DNA of 64,000 nucleotides from Bradyrhizobium vignae (GTDB lineage: Bacteria > Pseudomonadota > Alphaproteobacteria > Rhizobiales > Xanthobacteraceae), in NCBI RefSeq assembly GCF_004114425.1, contig NZ_RDQF01000011.1, positions 116,209 to 180,208 on the forward strand, given 5' to 3'. Made by a program: the position numbers and the translations under genes. The notes beneath the pieces were generated by a model. It did no database searches. It worked only from the letters and a program-made list of their open reading frames with translations, and was not told the origin of the DNA. Below, piece by piece: positions 14,915-23,604 of the stretch. Each line of letters opens with the position of its first letter. The first letter of the stretch is position 1.

Positions 14915-16177
14915 ATGGCATTTCGTCTCCCTTCGCTTCGTCGCAACTGGCCCACCGCCAGCATGCTGGCGCGCGGGCTGATCGCGACGGTTTTGGTGGC
15001 GTGCATCGGCTGGGGTGGGGCTCTCTATGCCGCCAATCAGAGTGTCCAAGGCGCCAAGAAAGCGGAAGATGCCGGCTTCGATGGCGATGCCCCGACCTCG
15101 ATCCTGATCGAAGCCTCCTCAGGCAGCGTACTGTTCGAGAAGAACGCCGACGAGCTGCGCGCGCCCTCGAGCATGATGAAGTTGATGACGGTAGAGGTCG
15201 TCTTCAATGCCATCAAGAAGGGGGACATCAAGCTGACCGACGAGTACCGGATCAGCGAGAATGCCTGGCGCAGGGGCGGGGCGCCCTCGGGCGGCTCCAC
15301 CATGTTCGCCGCCATCAACAGCAAGGTCTCCGTCGACGATCTCCTTCACGGCGCGATCATCCAGAGCGGCAATGATGCCTGCATTGCGCTTGCCGAAGCC
15401 ATGGCGGGCAATGAGCGCATCTTTGCCGCCGATTTCATGACCAAGCGTGCGCGCGAACTCGGCCTTACCAGATCGACCTTCGCCAATTCCAACGGCTTGC
15501 CCGACCCGGGCAACAAGATGACGGTGCGCGAGCTCGGAATCCTCGCCCGGCACATAATTCTGGACTACCCCGAGTTCTACAAACTGTTCGGCGAGAAGGA
15601 GTTCACCTGGAACAAGATCCGCCAGCCCAACCGCAATCCGCTGCTCAATTCGATGGAAGGCGCCGACGGTCTCAAGACCGGCTACACCAAGGAAGGCGGC
15701 TATGGCATGGTGGGCTCGGCCGTGCAGAACGGCACGCGATTGATCGTGGTCGTCAACGGTCTCGAGGATGCCGATGACCGCGCCTCCGAAGCCAAGAAGA
15801 TGCTTGAATGGGGTTTTCGCAATTTCGAGACCCGCACGCTGATCGCGGCCGAGCAGCCTGTCGGCTACGCCAAGGTGTTCGGCGGCGAGAGCCGCTCGGT
15901 CAAGCTCGTGGCGAAGACGCCGGTGAAGGTGATGGTGCACAAGAATGGCAGCGACAAGCTGATTGCGCGCATCGTCTATAGCGGCCCGGTGCGCGCGCCG
16001 GTCGAGGCCGGCCAGCAGGTCGGCGTGGTCAAGGTTTGGCGCAGCGGCAACATTGCGGTCGAGACGCCGGTCTATGCGGCCGAATCTGTCGGAACCGGCT
16101 CGACCATGCGTCGCGCGATCGATGGCGCCAGCGAGCTCGTGATCGGCATGTTCCGCGCGGGCGCCGAGAAGCTCTGA
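14915..16177 (+). CDS. D-alanyl-D-alanine carboxypeptidase (penicillin-binding protein 5/6 type)
   Basis: 420 aa. I start at ATG 14915 (MAFRLPSLRRNWPTA), which places one membrane/signal segment at about residues 17-40. Serine-protease motifs of class S11 are present: SxxK (SMMK, Ser 86), SGN near residue 151 and KTG near residue 254. The C-terminal domain (from about 310) is the beta-rich PBP5 membrane-proximal domain, ending with an amphipathic helix (IDGASELVIGMFRAG). It trims pentapeptide stems in the periplasm. It is two bases from tmk and probably in one operon with it. Confidence 0.94.
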   Translation: MAFRLPSLRRNWPTASMLARGLIATVLVACIGWGGALYAANQSVQGAKKAEDAGFDGDAPTSILIEASSGSVLFEKNADELRAPSSMMKLMTVEVVFNAIKKGDIKLTDEYRISENAWRRGGAPSGGSTMFAAINSKVSVDDLLHGAIIQSGNDACIALAEAMAGNERIFAADFMTKRARELGLTRSTFANSNGLPDPGNKMTVRELGILARHIILDYPEFYKLFGEKEFTWNKIRQPNRNPLLNSMEGADGLKTGYTKEGGYGMVGSAVQNGTRLIVVVNGLEDADDRASEAKKMLEWGFRNFETRTLIAAEQPVGYAKVFGGESRSVKLVAKTPVKVMVHKNGSDKLIARIVYSGPVRAPVEAGQQVGVVKVWRSGNIAVETPVYAAESVGTGSTMRRAIDGASELVIGMFRAGAEKL

Positions 16178-16179
16178 TC

Positions 16180-16866
16180 ATGAGTGAGAGCGCGGCACAG
16201 CGGCCGTCCGGACGCGGACGCTTCATCACCTTTGAAGGCGGCGAGGGCACGGGCAAGTCGACCCAGATCAAGAAGCTCGCTGACCGCCTCAAGGCGGCGA
16301 AGCTGCGCGTCCGGGTCACGCGTGAGCCGGGCGGCTCGCCGGGCGCCGAGATCATGCGTCATCTGGTGCTGTCGGGCATGGGCAAGCTGCTCGGCCCCGA
16401 GGCGGAGACGCTGCTGTTTGCCGCCGCGCGCGATGACCATGTCCACACCGTGATCCAGCCTGCGCTGAATCAGGGCACCTGGGTGCTCTGCGACCGCTTC
16501 GCCGACTCGACACGGGCCTATCAGGGCAGCCTTGGCCGCGTACCCGAGGGCCTGATCAACGCCATGCAAAGGGTCACCATCGGCGATCTCAAGCCCGATC
16601 TCACCATCATCCTCGACTTGCCGGTCGAGATTGGCCTGCAACGCGCCGCCGCGCGCCGCGGCAGCGGCACGCCTGACAGGTTCGAGTCCGAGAAGCTCAG
16701 CTTCCACCAGGACCTGCGCGAGGCCTATCGCAAGATCGCGGCGGAGGATCCCGCGCGCTGCGTGCTGATCGATGCCAATTCCGACCCCGAAACGGTCGCC
16801 GGGCGCGTCTGGACCGCGCTGCGCGAGCGTCTGCTCCCCACGCCTGCGTCAGTGATTTCCGCATGA
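16180..16866 (+). CDS. tmk: Thymidylate kinase
   Basis: Phosphorylates dTMP to dTDP. 228 aa from ATG 16180; P-loop FEGGEGTGKST at residues about 19-28, DRF/Y motif CDRFADSTRAYQG, and TREPGG for dTMP binding, all canonical. The start follows the carboxypeptidase stop by two bases, and the end overlaps holB in ATGA, so the three are one transcription and translation unit. The tmk-holB pairing is widespread in bacteria. Confidence 0.97.
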   Translation: MSESAAQRPSGRGRFITFEGGEGTGKSTQIKKLADRLKAAKLRVRVTREPGGSPGAEIMRHLVLSGMGKLLGPEAETLLFAAARDDHVHTVIQPALNQGTWVLCDRFADSTRAYQGSLGRVPEGLINAMQRVTIGDLKPDLTIILDLPVEIGLQRAAARRGSGTPDRFESEKLSFHQDLREAYRKIAAEDPARCVLIDANSDPETVAGRVWTALRERLLPTPASVISA

Positions 16867-17909
16867 GCCCGCGTCAGGCCGAGCGCGAAACCGCCATTCC
16901 GCATCCGCGCGAGACATCGCGGCTGTTCGGCCATCGCGAGGCCGAGGCCGCGCTGCTTGCGGCCTATCGCAGCGGACGCATTCCGCATGCCTGGCTGATC
17001 GGCGGACCGCAAGGGATCGGCAAGGCGACGCTGGCCTATCGCATGGCGCGCTTCGTGCTCGCCCATTCTCAGCCGCTGGCCCCCGCCGTGCAACGCGCCG
17101 AAGACCTCGCCATCGATCCCGATGACGCCGTGGCGCGGCAGGTGGCGGCCGGCTCGCATGGCGGGCTGCTGACGCTGGAGCGTACCGCCAACGATCGCGG
17201 CGTGATGCGCACCGTGATCACCGTGGACGAGACGCGCGAGACGATCGCGTTCTTTGGCTCGACCGCGGCGGCCGAAGGCTGGCGCGTCTGCATCGTCGAC
17301 ACGGTCGACGAGCTCAATCCAAACGCGGCGAACGCGCTCCTGAAAATTCTCGAAGAGCCGCCGCAGCAATCGCTGTTCCTTTTGGTGAGCCACGCGCCCG
17401 CGCGGGTGCTTGCCACGATCCAGTCGCGCTGCCGCAAGCTGCGCCTGCGGCCGCTCGCCACGGATGATGTGATCGGGGCGGCAGCTTCGGCGGCCGAGCT
17501 CGATCCGAACGATCCGGCGCTGCGCGAGGCGGCCGATGCTTCCGAGGGAAGCGTCGCGCGGGCGCTGACGCTGCTCGGTGGCGACGCGCTGAAGCTTCAG
17601 CAGCGCACGGCGGCGCTGCTTGCGCGCCTGCCGCAGGTCGATCCGCGCGAATTGCACACGCTGGGCGATTCGCTCGGCACCAGCGACCGCGTCGCGCTTG
17701 CCGCCTTCATCGATGGCATCGACCGCTGGATCGCGGAGCGCTTGCATGCGGATGAGGCCAATGCCAACCAGAACCTGCCGCGCCTTGCGCGCCTAGCTGA
17801 GGTATGGGAAAAGATCGTCCGCGCCGCGCGCGACACCGAAACCTACAATCTGGAACGAAAGCCCTTGGTTTTCTCGGTGTTCGGCTGGCTGGCGGACGCA
17901 ACGCGCTAG
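16863..17909 (+). CDS. holB: DNA polymerase III subunit delta prime
   Basis: 348 aa clamp-loader subunit. It starts in the ATGA overlap with tmk. AAA+ features: [33 protein letters not shown] (Walker A), and the later stretch [23 protein letters not shown], typical of delta prime/gamma. The sensor and C-terminal regions are helical. The usual zinc module between Walker A and B is not seen: there are no paired Cys in that stretch, which is normal for many alphaproteobacterial copies. Confidence 0.95.
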   Translation: MSPRQAERETAIPHPRETSRLFGHREAEAALLAAYRSGRIPHAWLIGGPQGIGKATLAYRMARFVLAHSQPLAPAVQRAEDLAIDPDDAVARQVAAGSHGGLLTLERTANDRGVMRTVITVDETRETIAFFGSTAAAEGWRVCIVDTVDELNPNAANALLKILEEPPQQSLFLLVSHAPARVLATIQSRCRKLRLRPLATDDVIGAAASAAELDPNDPALREAADASEGSVARALTLLGGDALKLQQRTAALLARLPQVDPRELHTLGDSLGTSDRVALAAFIDGIDRWIAERLHADEANANQNLPRLARLAEVWEKIVRAARDTETYNLERKPLVFSVFGWLADATR

Positions 17910-17957
17910 AGCATGATCCGGAAAAGTGTGTAGCAATTTTCCGAAAGGATCATGCTC
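17909..17957. repeat. Palindromic repeat between holB and metG
   Basis: GAGCATGATCC and GGAAAA on the left (17909-17925) face TTTTCC and GGATCATGCTC on the right (17937-17957), with a few unpaired bases. This GCATGATCCGGAAAA palindrome is a recognisable recurrent element in Bradyrhizobium intergenic DNA. It starts at the last base of the holB stop and may act as a terminator or processing site ahead of metG. Confidence 0.8.
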
Positions 17958-18019
17958 AAGACAATGACCGAACGCAGGTTCGTTTCCAAATTTCGGAAAA
18001 GCCGATAAAGGAATTCGTG

Positions 18020-19993
18020 GTGGCAACGCGAGCTAAGAAGACCGCTAAAGGTAAGAGCAGCAAGACGAGGGTTGCTAAGAAGGCCGTTAAGAAAGCCGCC
18101 AGGAAAGCAGTGAAGGCGCGCGCGACCAAAGCCGTCAAGAAGACCAAGAAGTCTGCCGCCAAGAAGGGCGCGACGAAGCGGGCTGCGAAGGCCGTAAAGA
18201 AGGTTGCCAAGAAGGGCGCGAAGAAGCAGGTCGTCGCCACGAAGGCTTCGAAAAAATCCTCTGCCAAAAAGCCGAAGGCTCCGGCGAAGAAGGTTGCGAA
18301 AAAGCCGGCTGCGCCTGCCGTGACCGCCGCACCGGCTCCTGTCATCACGCCGGCGACGGCTGTGAAGCCCAAAGTATCGCAAGCCAAGACCCCGCGTGCG
18401 CCGAACCCCGCCGCGGCTCCGCAGGCCGCCGCGCCCACGGTCGCGCCCGCACGCGACAACGTGTTCTACATCACGACGGCGATCGCCTATCCCAACGGCA
18501 GCCCGCATATCGGTCACGCCTATGAAGCGATCGCGACCGACGTGCTGGCGCGCTTTGCGCGGCTCGACGGCAAGGACGTGTTCTTCCTGACCGGCACCGA
18601 CGAGCACGGTCAGAAGATGGTTCAGACGGCGGCCAGTGAAGGCATGTCCGCTGCCGCGCTCGCGACCCGCAATGCGGGCCGCTTCAAGGAGATGGACGAG
18701 CGGCTGAACGTGTCGTTCGACCGCTTCATCCGCACCACCGAGGAGCAGCATCACCGCTCCAGCCAGGAGATCTGGCGGCGCATGGAAGCGAACGGCGACA
18801 TCTATGCCGATACCTATTCGGGCTGGTACTCGGTCCGTGACGAGGCCTATTACGCCGAGGACGAGACGCGCGTGAACGAGGACGGCGTGCGCCTCGGGCC
18901 GCAGGGCACGCCGGTGGAATGGGTCGAGGAGAAGAGCTATTTCTTCCGCCTCTCGGCGTATCAGGACAAGCTGCTCAAGCTCTATGCGGATCACCCTGAT
19001 TTCATCGGGCCGGAATCCCGCAAGAACGAGGTGGTGAGCTTCGTCAAGGGCGGCCTGCGCGATCTCTCGATCTCGCGCACCACCTTCGATTGGGGCGTGA
19101 AAGTGCCCGGCGACCAGGAGCACGTGATGTATGTCTGGGTCGACGCACTGACCAACTACATCACCGGCGTCGGCTTCCCCGATGAGAGCGACAAGAACTG
19201 GCGCTACTGGCCAGCCGACGTGCACATCATCGGCAAGGACATCATCCGCTTCCATGCGGTGTATTGGCCGGCCTTCCTGCTGTCCGCCGGGATCCCGCTG
19301 CCGAAACGGGTCTATGCCCACGGCTTCCTGTTCAACAGGGGCGAGAAGATGTCGAAGTCGGTCGGCAATGTCGTCGATCCCTTCAACCTCGCCGACCAGT
19401 ATGGCGTCGATCAGATGCGCTATTTCTTCCTGCGCGAGGTACCGTTCGGCCAGGACGGCAATTATAACCACGAGGCCATCGTGGCGCGTATCAATGCCGA
19501 TCTCGCCAACGATCTCGGCAACCTCGCGCAGCGCTCGCTGTCGATGATCGCAAAGCAGTTCGGCGGCGTGCTGCCGGAGCCCGGCGAGTTCAGCGACAAC
19601 GACAAGGCGATCCTGACGATGGCCGACGGCATGATCGCAGCGTCACGTGAGGCCATGGCGACACAGCAGATTCATCAATGGCTCAACGCCGTCTGGGCCG
19701 TGGTCGCGGAGGCCAACCGCTATTTTGCGGGCGAGGCGCCGTGGGCGCTCGCCAAGACCGATCCTGCCCGGCAGAAGACGGTGCTCTACATTACCGCCGA
19801 AGTCGTGCGCCAGATTGCGATTCTGGCCCAGCCCGCGATGCCGACCGCCTCCGCATTGCTGCTCGACAGCCTGGGCATCCCTGAAGGCGAGCGCAGCTTC
19901 GCAATGCTCGGCGGAAGCAAGCGTATCACGCCGGGTTCGACGCTGCCGGCGCCGAAGCCCGCGTTCCCGCGCTACGTCGAGCCGGCAGCCTGA
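18020..19993 (+). CDS. metG: Methionyl-tRNA synthetase with Lys/Ala-rich N-terminal extension
   Basis: Charges tRNA-Met. The start is taken as GTG 18020 ([14 protein letters not shown]), with AAAGGA 7 bases upstream; GTG 18017 is equally in frame. Residues 1 to about 145 are a histone H1-like extension of AKK/KKA units followed by an Ala/Pro linker. The synthetase core begins at [21 protein letters not shown] (HIGH at about 163) and has KMSKS at about 443. The zinc-knuckle cysteines of some MetRS forms are absent and no C-terminal tRNA-binding domain follows. At 657 aa it is about 145 longer than the core. There is no ATG near the usual start, although a GTG at the V of NVF exists. Confidence 0.95.
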   Translation: MATRAKKTAKGKSSKTRVAKKAVKKAARKAVKARATKAVKKTKKSAAKKGATKRAAKAVKKVAKKGAKKQVVATKASKKSSAKKPKAPAKKVAKKPAAPAVTAAPAPVITPATAVKPKVSQAKTPRAPNPAAAPQAAAPTVAPARDNVFYITTAIAYPNGSPHIGHAYEAIATDVLARFARLDGKDVFFLTGTDEHGQKMVQTAASEGMSAAALATRNAGRFKEMDERLNVSFDRFIRTTEEQHHRSSQEIWRRMEANGDIYADTYSGWYSVRDEAYYAEDETRVNEDGVRLGPQGTPVEWVEEKSYFFRLSAYQDKLLKLYADHPDFIGPESRKNEVVSFVKGGLRDLSISRTTFDWGVKVPGDQEHVMYVWVDALTNYITGVGFPDESDKNWRYWPADVHIIGKDIIRFHAVYWPAFLLSAGIPLPKRVYAHGFLFNRGEKMSKSVGNVVDPFNLADQYGVDQMRYFFLREVPFGQDGNYNHEAIVARINADLANDLGNLAQRSLSMIAKQFGGVLPEPGEFSDNDKAILTMADGMIAASREAMATQQIHQWLNAVWAVVAEANRYFAGEAPWALAKTDPARQKTVLYITAEVVRQIAILAQPAMPTASALLLDSLGIPEGERSFAMLGGSKRITPGSTLPAPKPAFPRYVEPAA

Positions 19994-20006
19994 AGGCGTT
20001 CGCGTG

Positions 20007-20783
20007 ATGCTGATCGACAGTCACTGTCATCTGGATTTTCCCGACTTTGCGGAAGATCTCGACGGGATCGTGTCGCGGGCGCGCGGGGCCGGCGTCGCGC
20101 GCATGGTCACGATCTCGACGCGGGTGCGGCGGCTGAAGGACCTGCTCGCGATCGCCGAACGCTATGACGACGTCTATTGCTCGGTCGGTACCCATCCGCA
20201 CAATGCGGACGAGGAGGACGGCATCGCGCCGGACGAGCTTGTTGCGTTGACGGAGCACCCCAAGGTCGTCGCGCTCGGTGAGGCCGGGCTCGACTATTTC
20301 TACGACAACGGCTCGCCGGAGGCGCAGGCGAGGGGTTTTCGTGCCCACATCGCCGCTGCCCGCACGACCGGCCTGCCGCTGGTGATCCACACCCGCGAGG
20401 CCGACGAGGACTGCGCGCGCATTCTGGAAGACGAGGCGGCCAAGGGATCGTTTCGCGCCGTGCTGCATTGTTACACGGGCGGGCGCGAGCTGGCGCTGAA
20501 GGCAGTGTCGCTCGGGCTCTATATCGGTTTCACGGGAATCCTGACCTTCAAGAAGTCGGAAGCCTTGCGCGCGCTCGCGGCCGAACTGCCATCCGATCGC
20601 ATCCTGGTTGAAACGGACTCGCCCTATCTTGCACCGGGCAAGTTCCGGGGCAAACGCAACGAACCCGCTTATGTGGTCGAGGTCGCAAAAGTGCTCGCCG
20701 AGACGCGCGGCGTCTCGCTTGACGAGATCTCGCGGCAAACGAGCGAAAACTTCTTCCGCCTGTTCTCGAAGGTGAAAGCTTGA
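20007..20783 (+). CDS. TatD family metal-dependent hydrolase
   Basis: 258 aa from ATG 20007 (MLIDSHCHLDFPDF). The metal-binding HCHLD is at the N-terminus, GEAGLDYFYD follows at about residue 92, HTREADEDC, HCYTGG and ETDSPYLAPGKFRGKRNEP are present in order; this is the TatD nuclease/deaminase-like family (YcfH type), which acts on DNA 3' ends or tRNA intermediates in characterised members. It is 13 bases after metG and 13 before the MBL gene. The metG-tatD-MBL order is common in alphaproteobacteria, so co-transcription is expected. Confidence 0.94.
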   Translation: MLIDSHCHLDFPDFAEDLDGIVSRARGAGVARMVTISTRVRRLKDLLAIAERYDDVYCSVGTHPHNADEEDGIAPDELVALTEHPKVVALGEAGLDYFYDNGSPEAQARGFRAHIAAARTTGLPLVIHTREADEDCARILEDEAAKGSFRAVLHCYTGGRELALKAVSLGLYIGFTGILTFKKSEALRALAAELPSDRILVETDSPYLAPGKFRGKRNEPAYVVEVAKVLAETRGVSLDEISRQTSENFFRLFSKVKA

Positions 20784-20796
20784 GACTGGGAGCCAC

Positions 20797-21594
20797 ATGA
20801 CGCTGACGCTGACGATCCTGGGCTGCGGCTCCTCCGCCGGCGTGCCGCGCCCGGCGCTCGGCTGGGGCGCCTGTGATCCCAACAATCCCAAGAACCGCCG
20901 CCGCCGCTGCTCGCTGCTGGTCGAACGCACGTCCGAGCACGGCACGACACGCATCGTGATCGACACCTCGCCGGACTTACGCGAGCAATTGCTCTCGACC
21001 AATGTCGACCATATCGACGCGGTGTTTCTGACGCATGAGCACGCCGATCAGACTCACGGCATGGACGACCTGCGCTCGGTCGTCATGCACATGCGCCGGC
21101 GCATCCCGACCTATTTCAACCAGTCCACCGCCAAGGACATCATGGCGCGGTTCTCCTATTGCTTCATCTCGCCGGAAGGCAGCGACTATCCGCCGATCCT
21201 GACCCGGCATTCGATCGAGGCGGGCGAGAGCCAGACCATCCTGGGGAAGGGCGGCGCGGTGACGATGACGGCCTTCCTGGTGCAGCACGGCGCCATTCCC
21301 GCGCTCGGCTACCGCATCGGGGATGCCGCCTATACACCGGATCTCAACGACATTCCGCGCGAGAGCTGGGACGCGCTGGAAAATCTCGACCTCTGGATCG
21401 TCGACGGGCTGCGCTACACCGGCCATGTCAGCCATTTCAGCATCAACGACGCGCTGTCCTGGATCGAGCGCTTCAAGCCGAAGCGCGCGGTCATCACGAA
21501 TATGACCGCCGACGTCGATTACGAAGTCATCAGGCAGTCGCTGCCCGCAGGCGTGGTGCCGGCCTACGATGGGCTGCGGCTGGAGACACGCTGA
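20797..21594 (+). CDS. MBL-fold metallo-hydrolase (PhnP/ElaC-like)
   Basis: 265 aa. The beginning ILGCGSSAGVPRP and GWGACDPNNPKNRRRRCSLL, and the metal motif THEHADQTHG (HxHxDH), place it in the metallo-beta-lactamase fold subgroup that includes PhnP-like cyclic phosphodiesterases. Later ligands are at GHVSHFS and near the C-terminus. The GCG...N-terminal glycine motif is typical of ElaC/PhnP proteins. The natural substrate is unknown: phosphodiester nucleotides are most likely. It is the last gene of the tmk-holB-metG run. Confidence 0.9.
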   Translation: MTLTLTILGCGSSAGVPRPALGWGACDPNNPKNRRRRCSLLVERTSEHGTTRIVIDTSPDLREQLLSTNVDHIDAVFLTHEHADQTHGMDDLRSVVMHMRRRIPTYFNQSTAKDIMARFSYCFISPEGSDYPPILTRHSIEAGESQTILGKGGAVTMTAFLVQHGAIPALGYRIGDAAYTPDLNDIPRESWDALENLDLWIVDGLRYTGHVSHFSINDALSWIERFKPKRAVITNMTADVDYEVIRQSLPAGVVPAYDGLRLETR

Positions 21595-21671
21595 ACCTGC
21601 GATGGAAATTCCGGCATCCGCCGGCATACTCCTTGCCTGAGTCGGCCCCATCATGTTGATCTAACGTCTGA

Positions 21672-21935
21672 AAGACAGGCGCTGGGCTTGGTCTGCTGCT
21701 GGAACGTCTGCATGGGCGGGCCAAGCAGATCGCGGAGATCGTGGCGCTCGGTATTGCCACGGCCTTCATTCTCTATTTCACCCGCTATGCCGTGCAGATG
21801 ACCTACGATTCCTGATGCTTCAACGATGTGGCACAGGGCGTCGTCGCGCTTCCGCTCTGGATTCCGCAGCTCGGTTTTGCCGGCGGCCTTGCGATGCTGC
21901 CGCTGTGCGTGCGAGCGGAAGTCAGACGGCTCTCA
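21672..21935 (+). pseudogene. Remnant of a TRAP-type small permease (DctQ family)
   Basis: One open frame reads LLLERLHGRAKQIAEIVALG, then IATAFILYFTRYAVQMTYDS, then a TGA at 21813-21815, then CFNDVAQGVVALPLWIPQLG and FAGGLAMLPLCV. The stretch around LPLWIPQLG followed by GLAML is the last helix of DctQ-type small permeases, and TYDS-stop-CFNDVAQG matches the preceding loop, where a Trp (TGG to TGA) would fit. The N-terminal half is missing: a TGA at 21669-21671 precedes. It lies directly after the MBL gene and overlaps the end of the convergent acyl-CoA synthetase gene by a few bases. Confidence 0.6.
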
Positions 21936-23582
21936 GGCCGAGATCGCCTTCACCGAGCCGACTTCGCTACGCAGCAGGAATTTCTGGATCTTGCCCGTGG
22001 ACGTCTTCGGGATCGGCCCGAACACGACCGCCTTCGGCGTCTTGAAGCCGCTCATCTGCGAACGGCAGAAGGCGATGATCTCGGCCTCGGTTGCGCTGGC
22101 GCCGTCCTTCAGCTCGACGAAGGCGCAAGGCACCTCGCCCCATTTCGGATCGGGCTTGGCGACGACAGCGGCGAACAGCACGGCCGGGTGCTTGTAGAGG
22201 ATGTCCTCGACCTCGACGGAGGAGATGTTCTCGCCGCCGGAAATGATGATGTCCTTGGAACGGTCCTTGATGATGACGTAGCCGTGCTCGTCGAGCACGC
22301 CGAGATCGCCGGTGTGAAACCAGCCGCCCTCGAAGGCTTCCTTGGTTGCCTTCTCGTTCTTGAGATAGCCCTTCATCACGATGTTGCCGCGGAACATGAC
22401 CTCGCCGATGGTCTCGCCGTCGCGCGGCACCTCCTGCATCGTCTGCGGATCGATGACGGTTACGGCTTCCTCGAGCGGGTAGGGCACGCCCTGCCGGCGC
22501 TTCAAGCGCGCGCGCTCTGCGGGCGGAAGCTCGTCCCAGCCTGGCTGCTCGGCGCAGACGGAGGCGGGGCCATAGACCTCGGTCAGGCCGTAGACATGCG
22601 TCAGCTTGATGCCGATGCTTTCGGCGCCTTCGAGCACGGCGACCGGCGGCGCGGCACCTGCGATCAGGCCGACGACGCGGCGGGCTGCATTGCCTTTGGG
22701 CGCGTCAGGTGCGTTGATCAGCGTGTTGTAGACGATCGGCGCGCCGCACATGTGGGTGACGCCGTGCTGCCTGATCAGCTCGAAGATCTTGGTCGGTTCG
22801 ACCTTGCGCAGGCAGACATTGATGCCGGCAGCGGCCGCAATGGTCCAGGGGAAGCACCAGCCGTTGCAGTGGAACATCGGCAGTGTCCAGAGATAGACCG
22901 GATGCTGGCCGAGGTTGCCGGCGAGGATATTGCTGACCGCATTCAAGTAGGCACCGCGATGATGGGTGACGACGCCCTTGGGATTTCCCGTCGTGCCCGA
23001 GGTGTAGCTCAGCGCGATCGCGTCCCATTCGTCGTGCGGTAGAACGGCGTTGAAGCCGGGATCGCCTTGCGCGACAGCCGCCTCATATTCGATTTCGCCG
23101 ATGCGCTTGCCGCCCTTGAATGCGGTATCATCGACATCGATCACGAATGGCTTGGGCCCGGTCATCTGCGCGAGCGCATCGGTGATGACGCCCGAAAATT
23201 CGGGATCGACCAGGATGATCTTCGCCCCGCCATGATCGAGCTGAAATGCGATCGAGGGCGCATCGAGGCGGATGTTGAGGGCGTTGAGCACGGCGCCCGC
23301 CATGGGCACGGCAAAATGCGCCTCGTTCATCGCCGGAATGTTCGGCAGCATCGCCGCCACGGTGTCGCCGACGCCGATGCCCTTGCCCGCCAGATAAGAG
23401 GCAAAGCGTCGGCAGCGCTCGTGAGTCTCTGCCCAGGTGAAGCTGCGGCCCTCATAGACGGTGCTGACGTGATCGGGATAGACCGCGGCACTGCGCGCGA
23501 GGAAGCTCAGCGGGCTCAAGGGCACGTAGTTGGCGGGAGTCTTGTCGAGGCCGATATTGTATGGGTTCTGCCGCTCACTCAT
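21933..23582 (-). CDS. Acyl-CoA synthetase (AMP-forming), DmdB/long-chain ligase-like
   Basis: 549 aa. ATG at 23582 (MSERQNPYNIGLDKT) is chosen over an upstream in-frame codon because GAGGAGGG sits about 6 bases before it. AMP-binding motifs: SYTSGTTGNPKG (P-loop), VYGLTEVYG, FHTGDLGVLDEHG, and the C-terminal TSTGKIQKF with catalytic Lys. It activates a carboxylic acid with ATP and CoA. PNIPAMNEAHFAVPMAGAVL is a block seen in the DmdB-type (3-methylmercaptopropionyl-CoA ligase) and medium-chain subgroup. It is the last gene of a minus-strand operon after dctP and dctQM (22-base gap), so the imported acid is probably its substrate. Confidence 0.93.
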   Translation of the reverse strand: MSERQNPYNIGLDKTPANYVPLSPLSFLARSAAVYPDHVSTVYEGRSFTWAETHERCRRFASYLAGKGIGVGDTVAAMLPNIPAMNEAHFAVPMAGAVLNALNIRLDAPSIAFQLDHGGAKIILVDPEFSGVITDALAQMTGPKPFVIDVDDTAFKGGKRIGEIEYEAAVAQGDPGFNAVLPHDEWDAIALSYTSGTTGNPKGVVTHHRGAYLNAVSNILAGNLGQHPVYLWTLPMFHCNGWCFPWTIAAAAGINVCLRKVEPTKIFELIRQHGVTHMCGAPIVYNTLINAPDAPKGNAARRVVGLIAGAAPPVAVLEGAESIGIKLTHVYGLTEVYGPASVCAEQPGWDELPPAERARLKRRQGVPYPLEEAVTVIDPQTMQEVPRDGETIGEVMFRGNIVMKGYLKNEKATKEAFEGGWFHTGDLGVLDEHGYVIIKDRSKDIIISGGENISSVEVEDILYKHPAVLFAAVVAKPDPKWGEVPCAFVELKDGASATEAEIIAFCRSQMSGFKTPKAVVFGPIPKTSTGKIQKFLLRSEVGSVKAISA

Positions 23583-23604
23583 CGACACCCTCCTCAAATG
23601 CGTC

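Noticed and set aside
20004..20006. GTG start one codon before the TatD ATG
   Set aside because: ATG 20007 gives the family's usual M-x-x-DSHCH start and needs no rare start codon.
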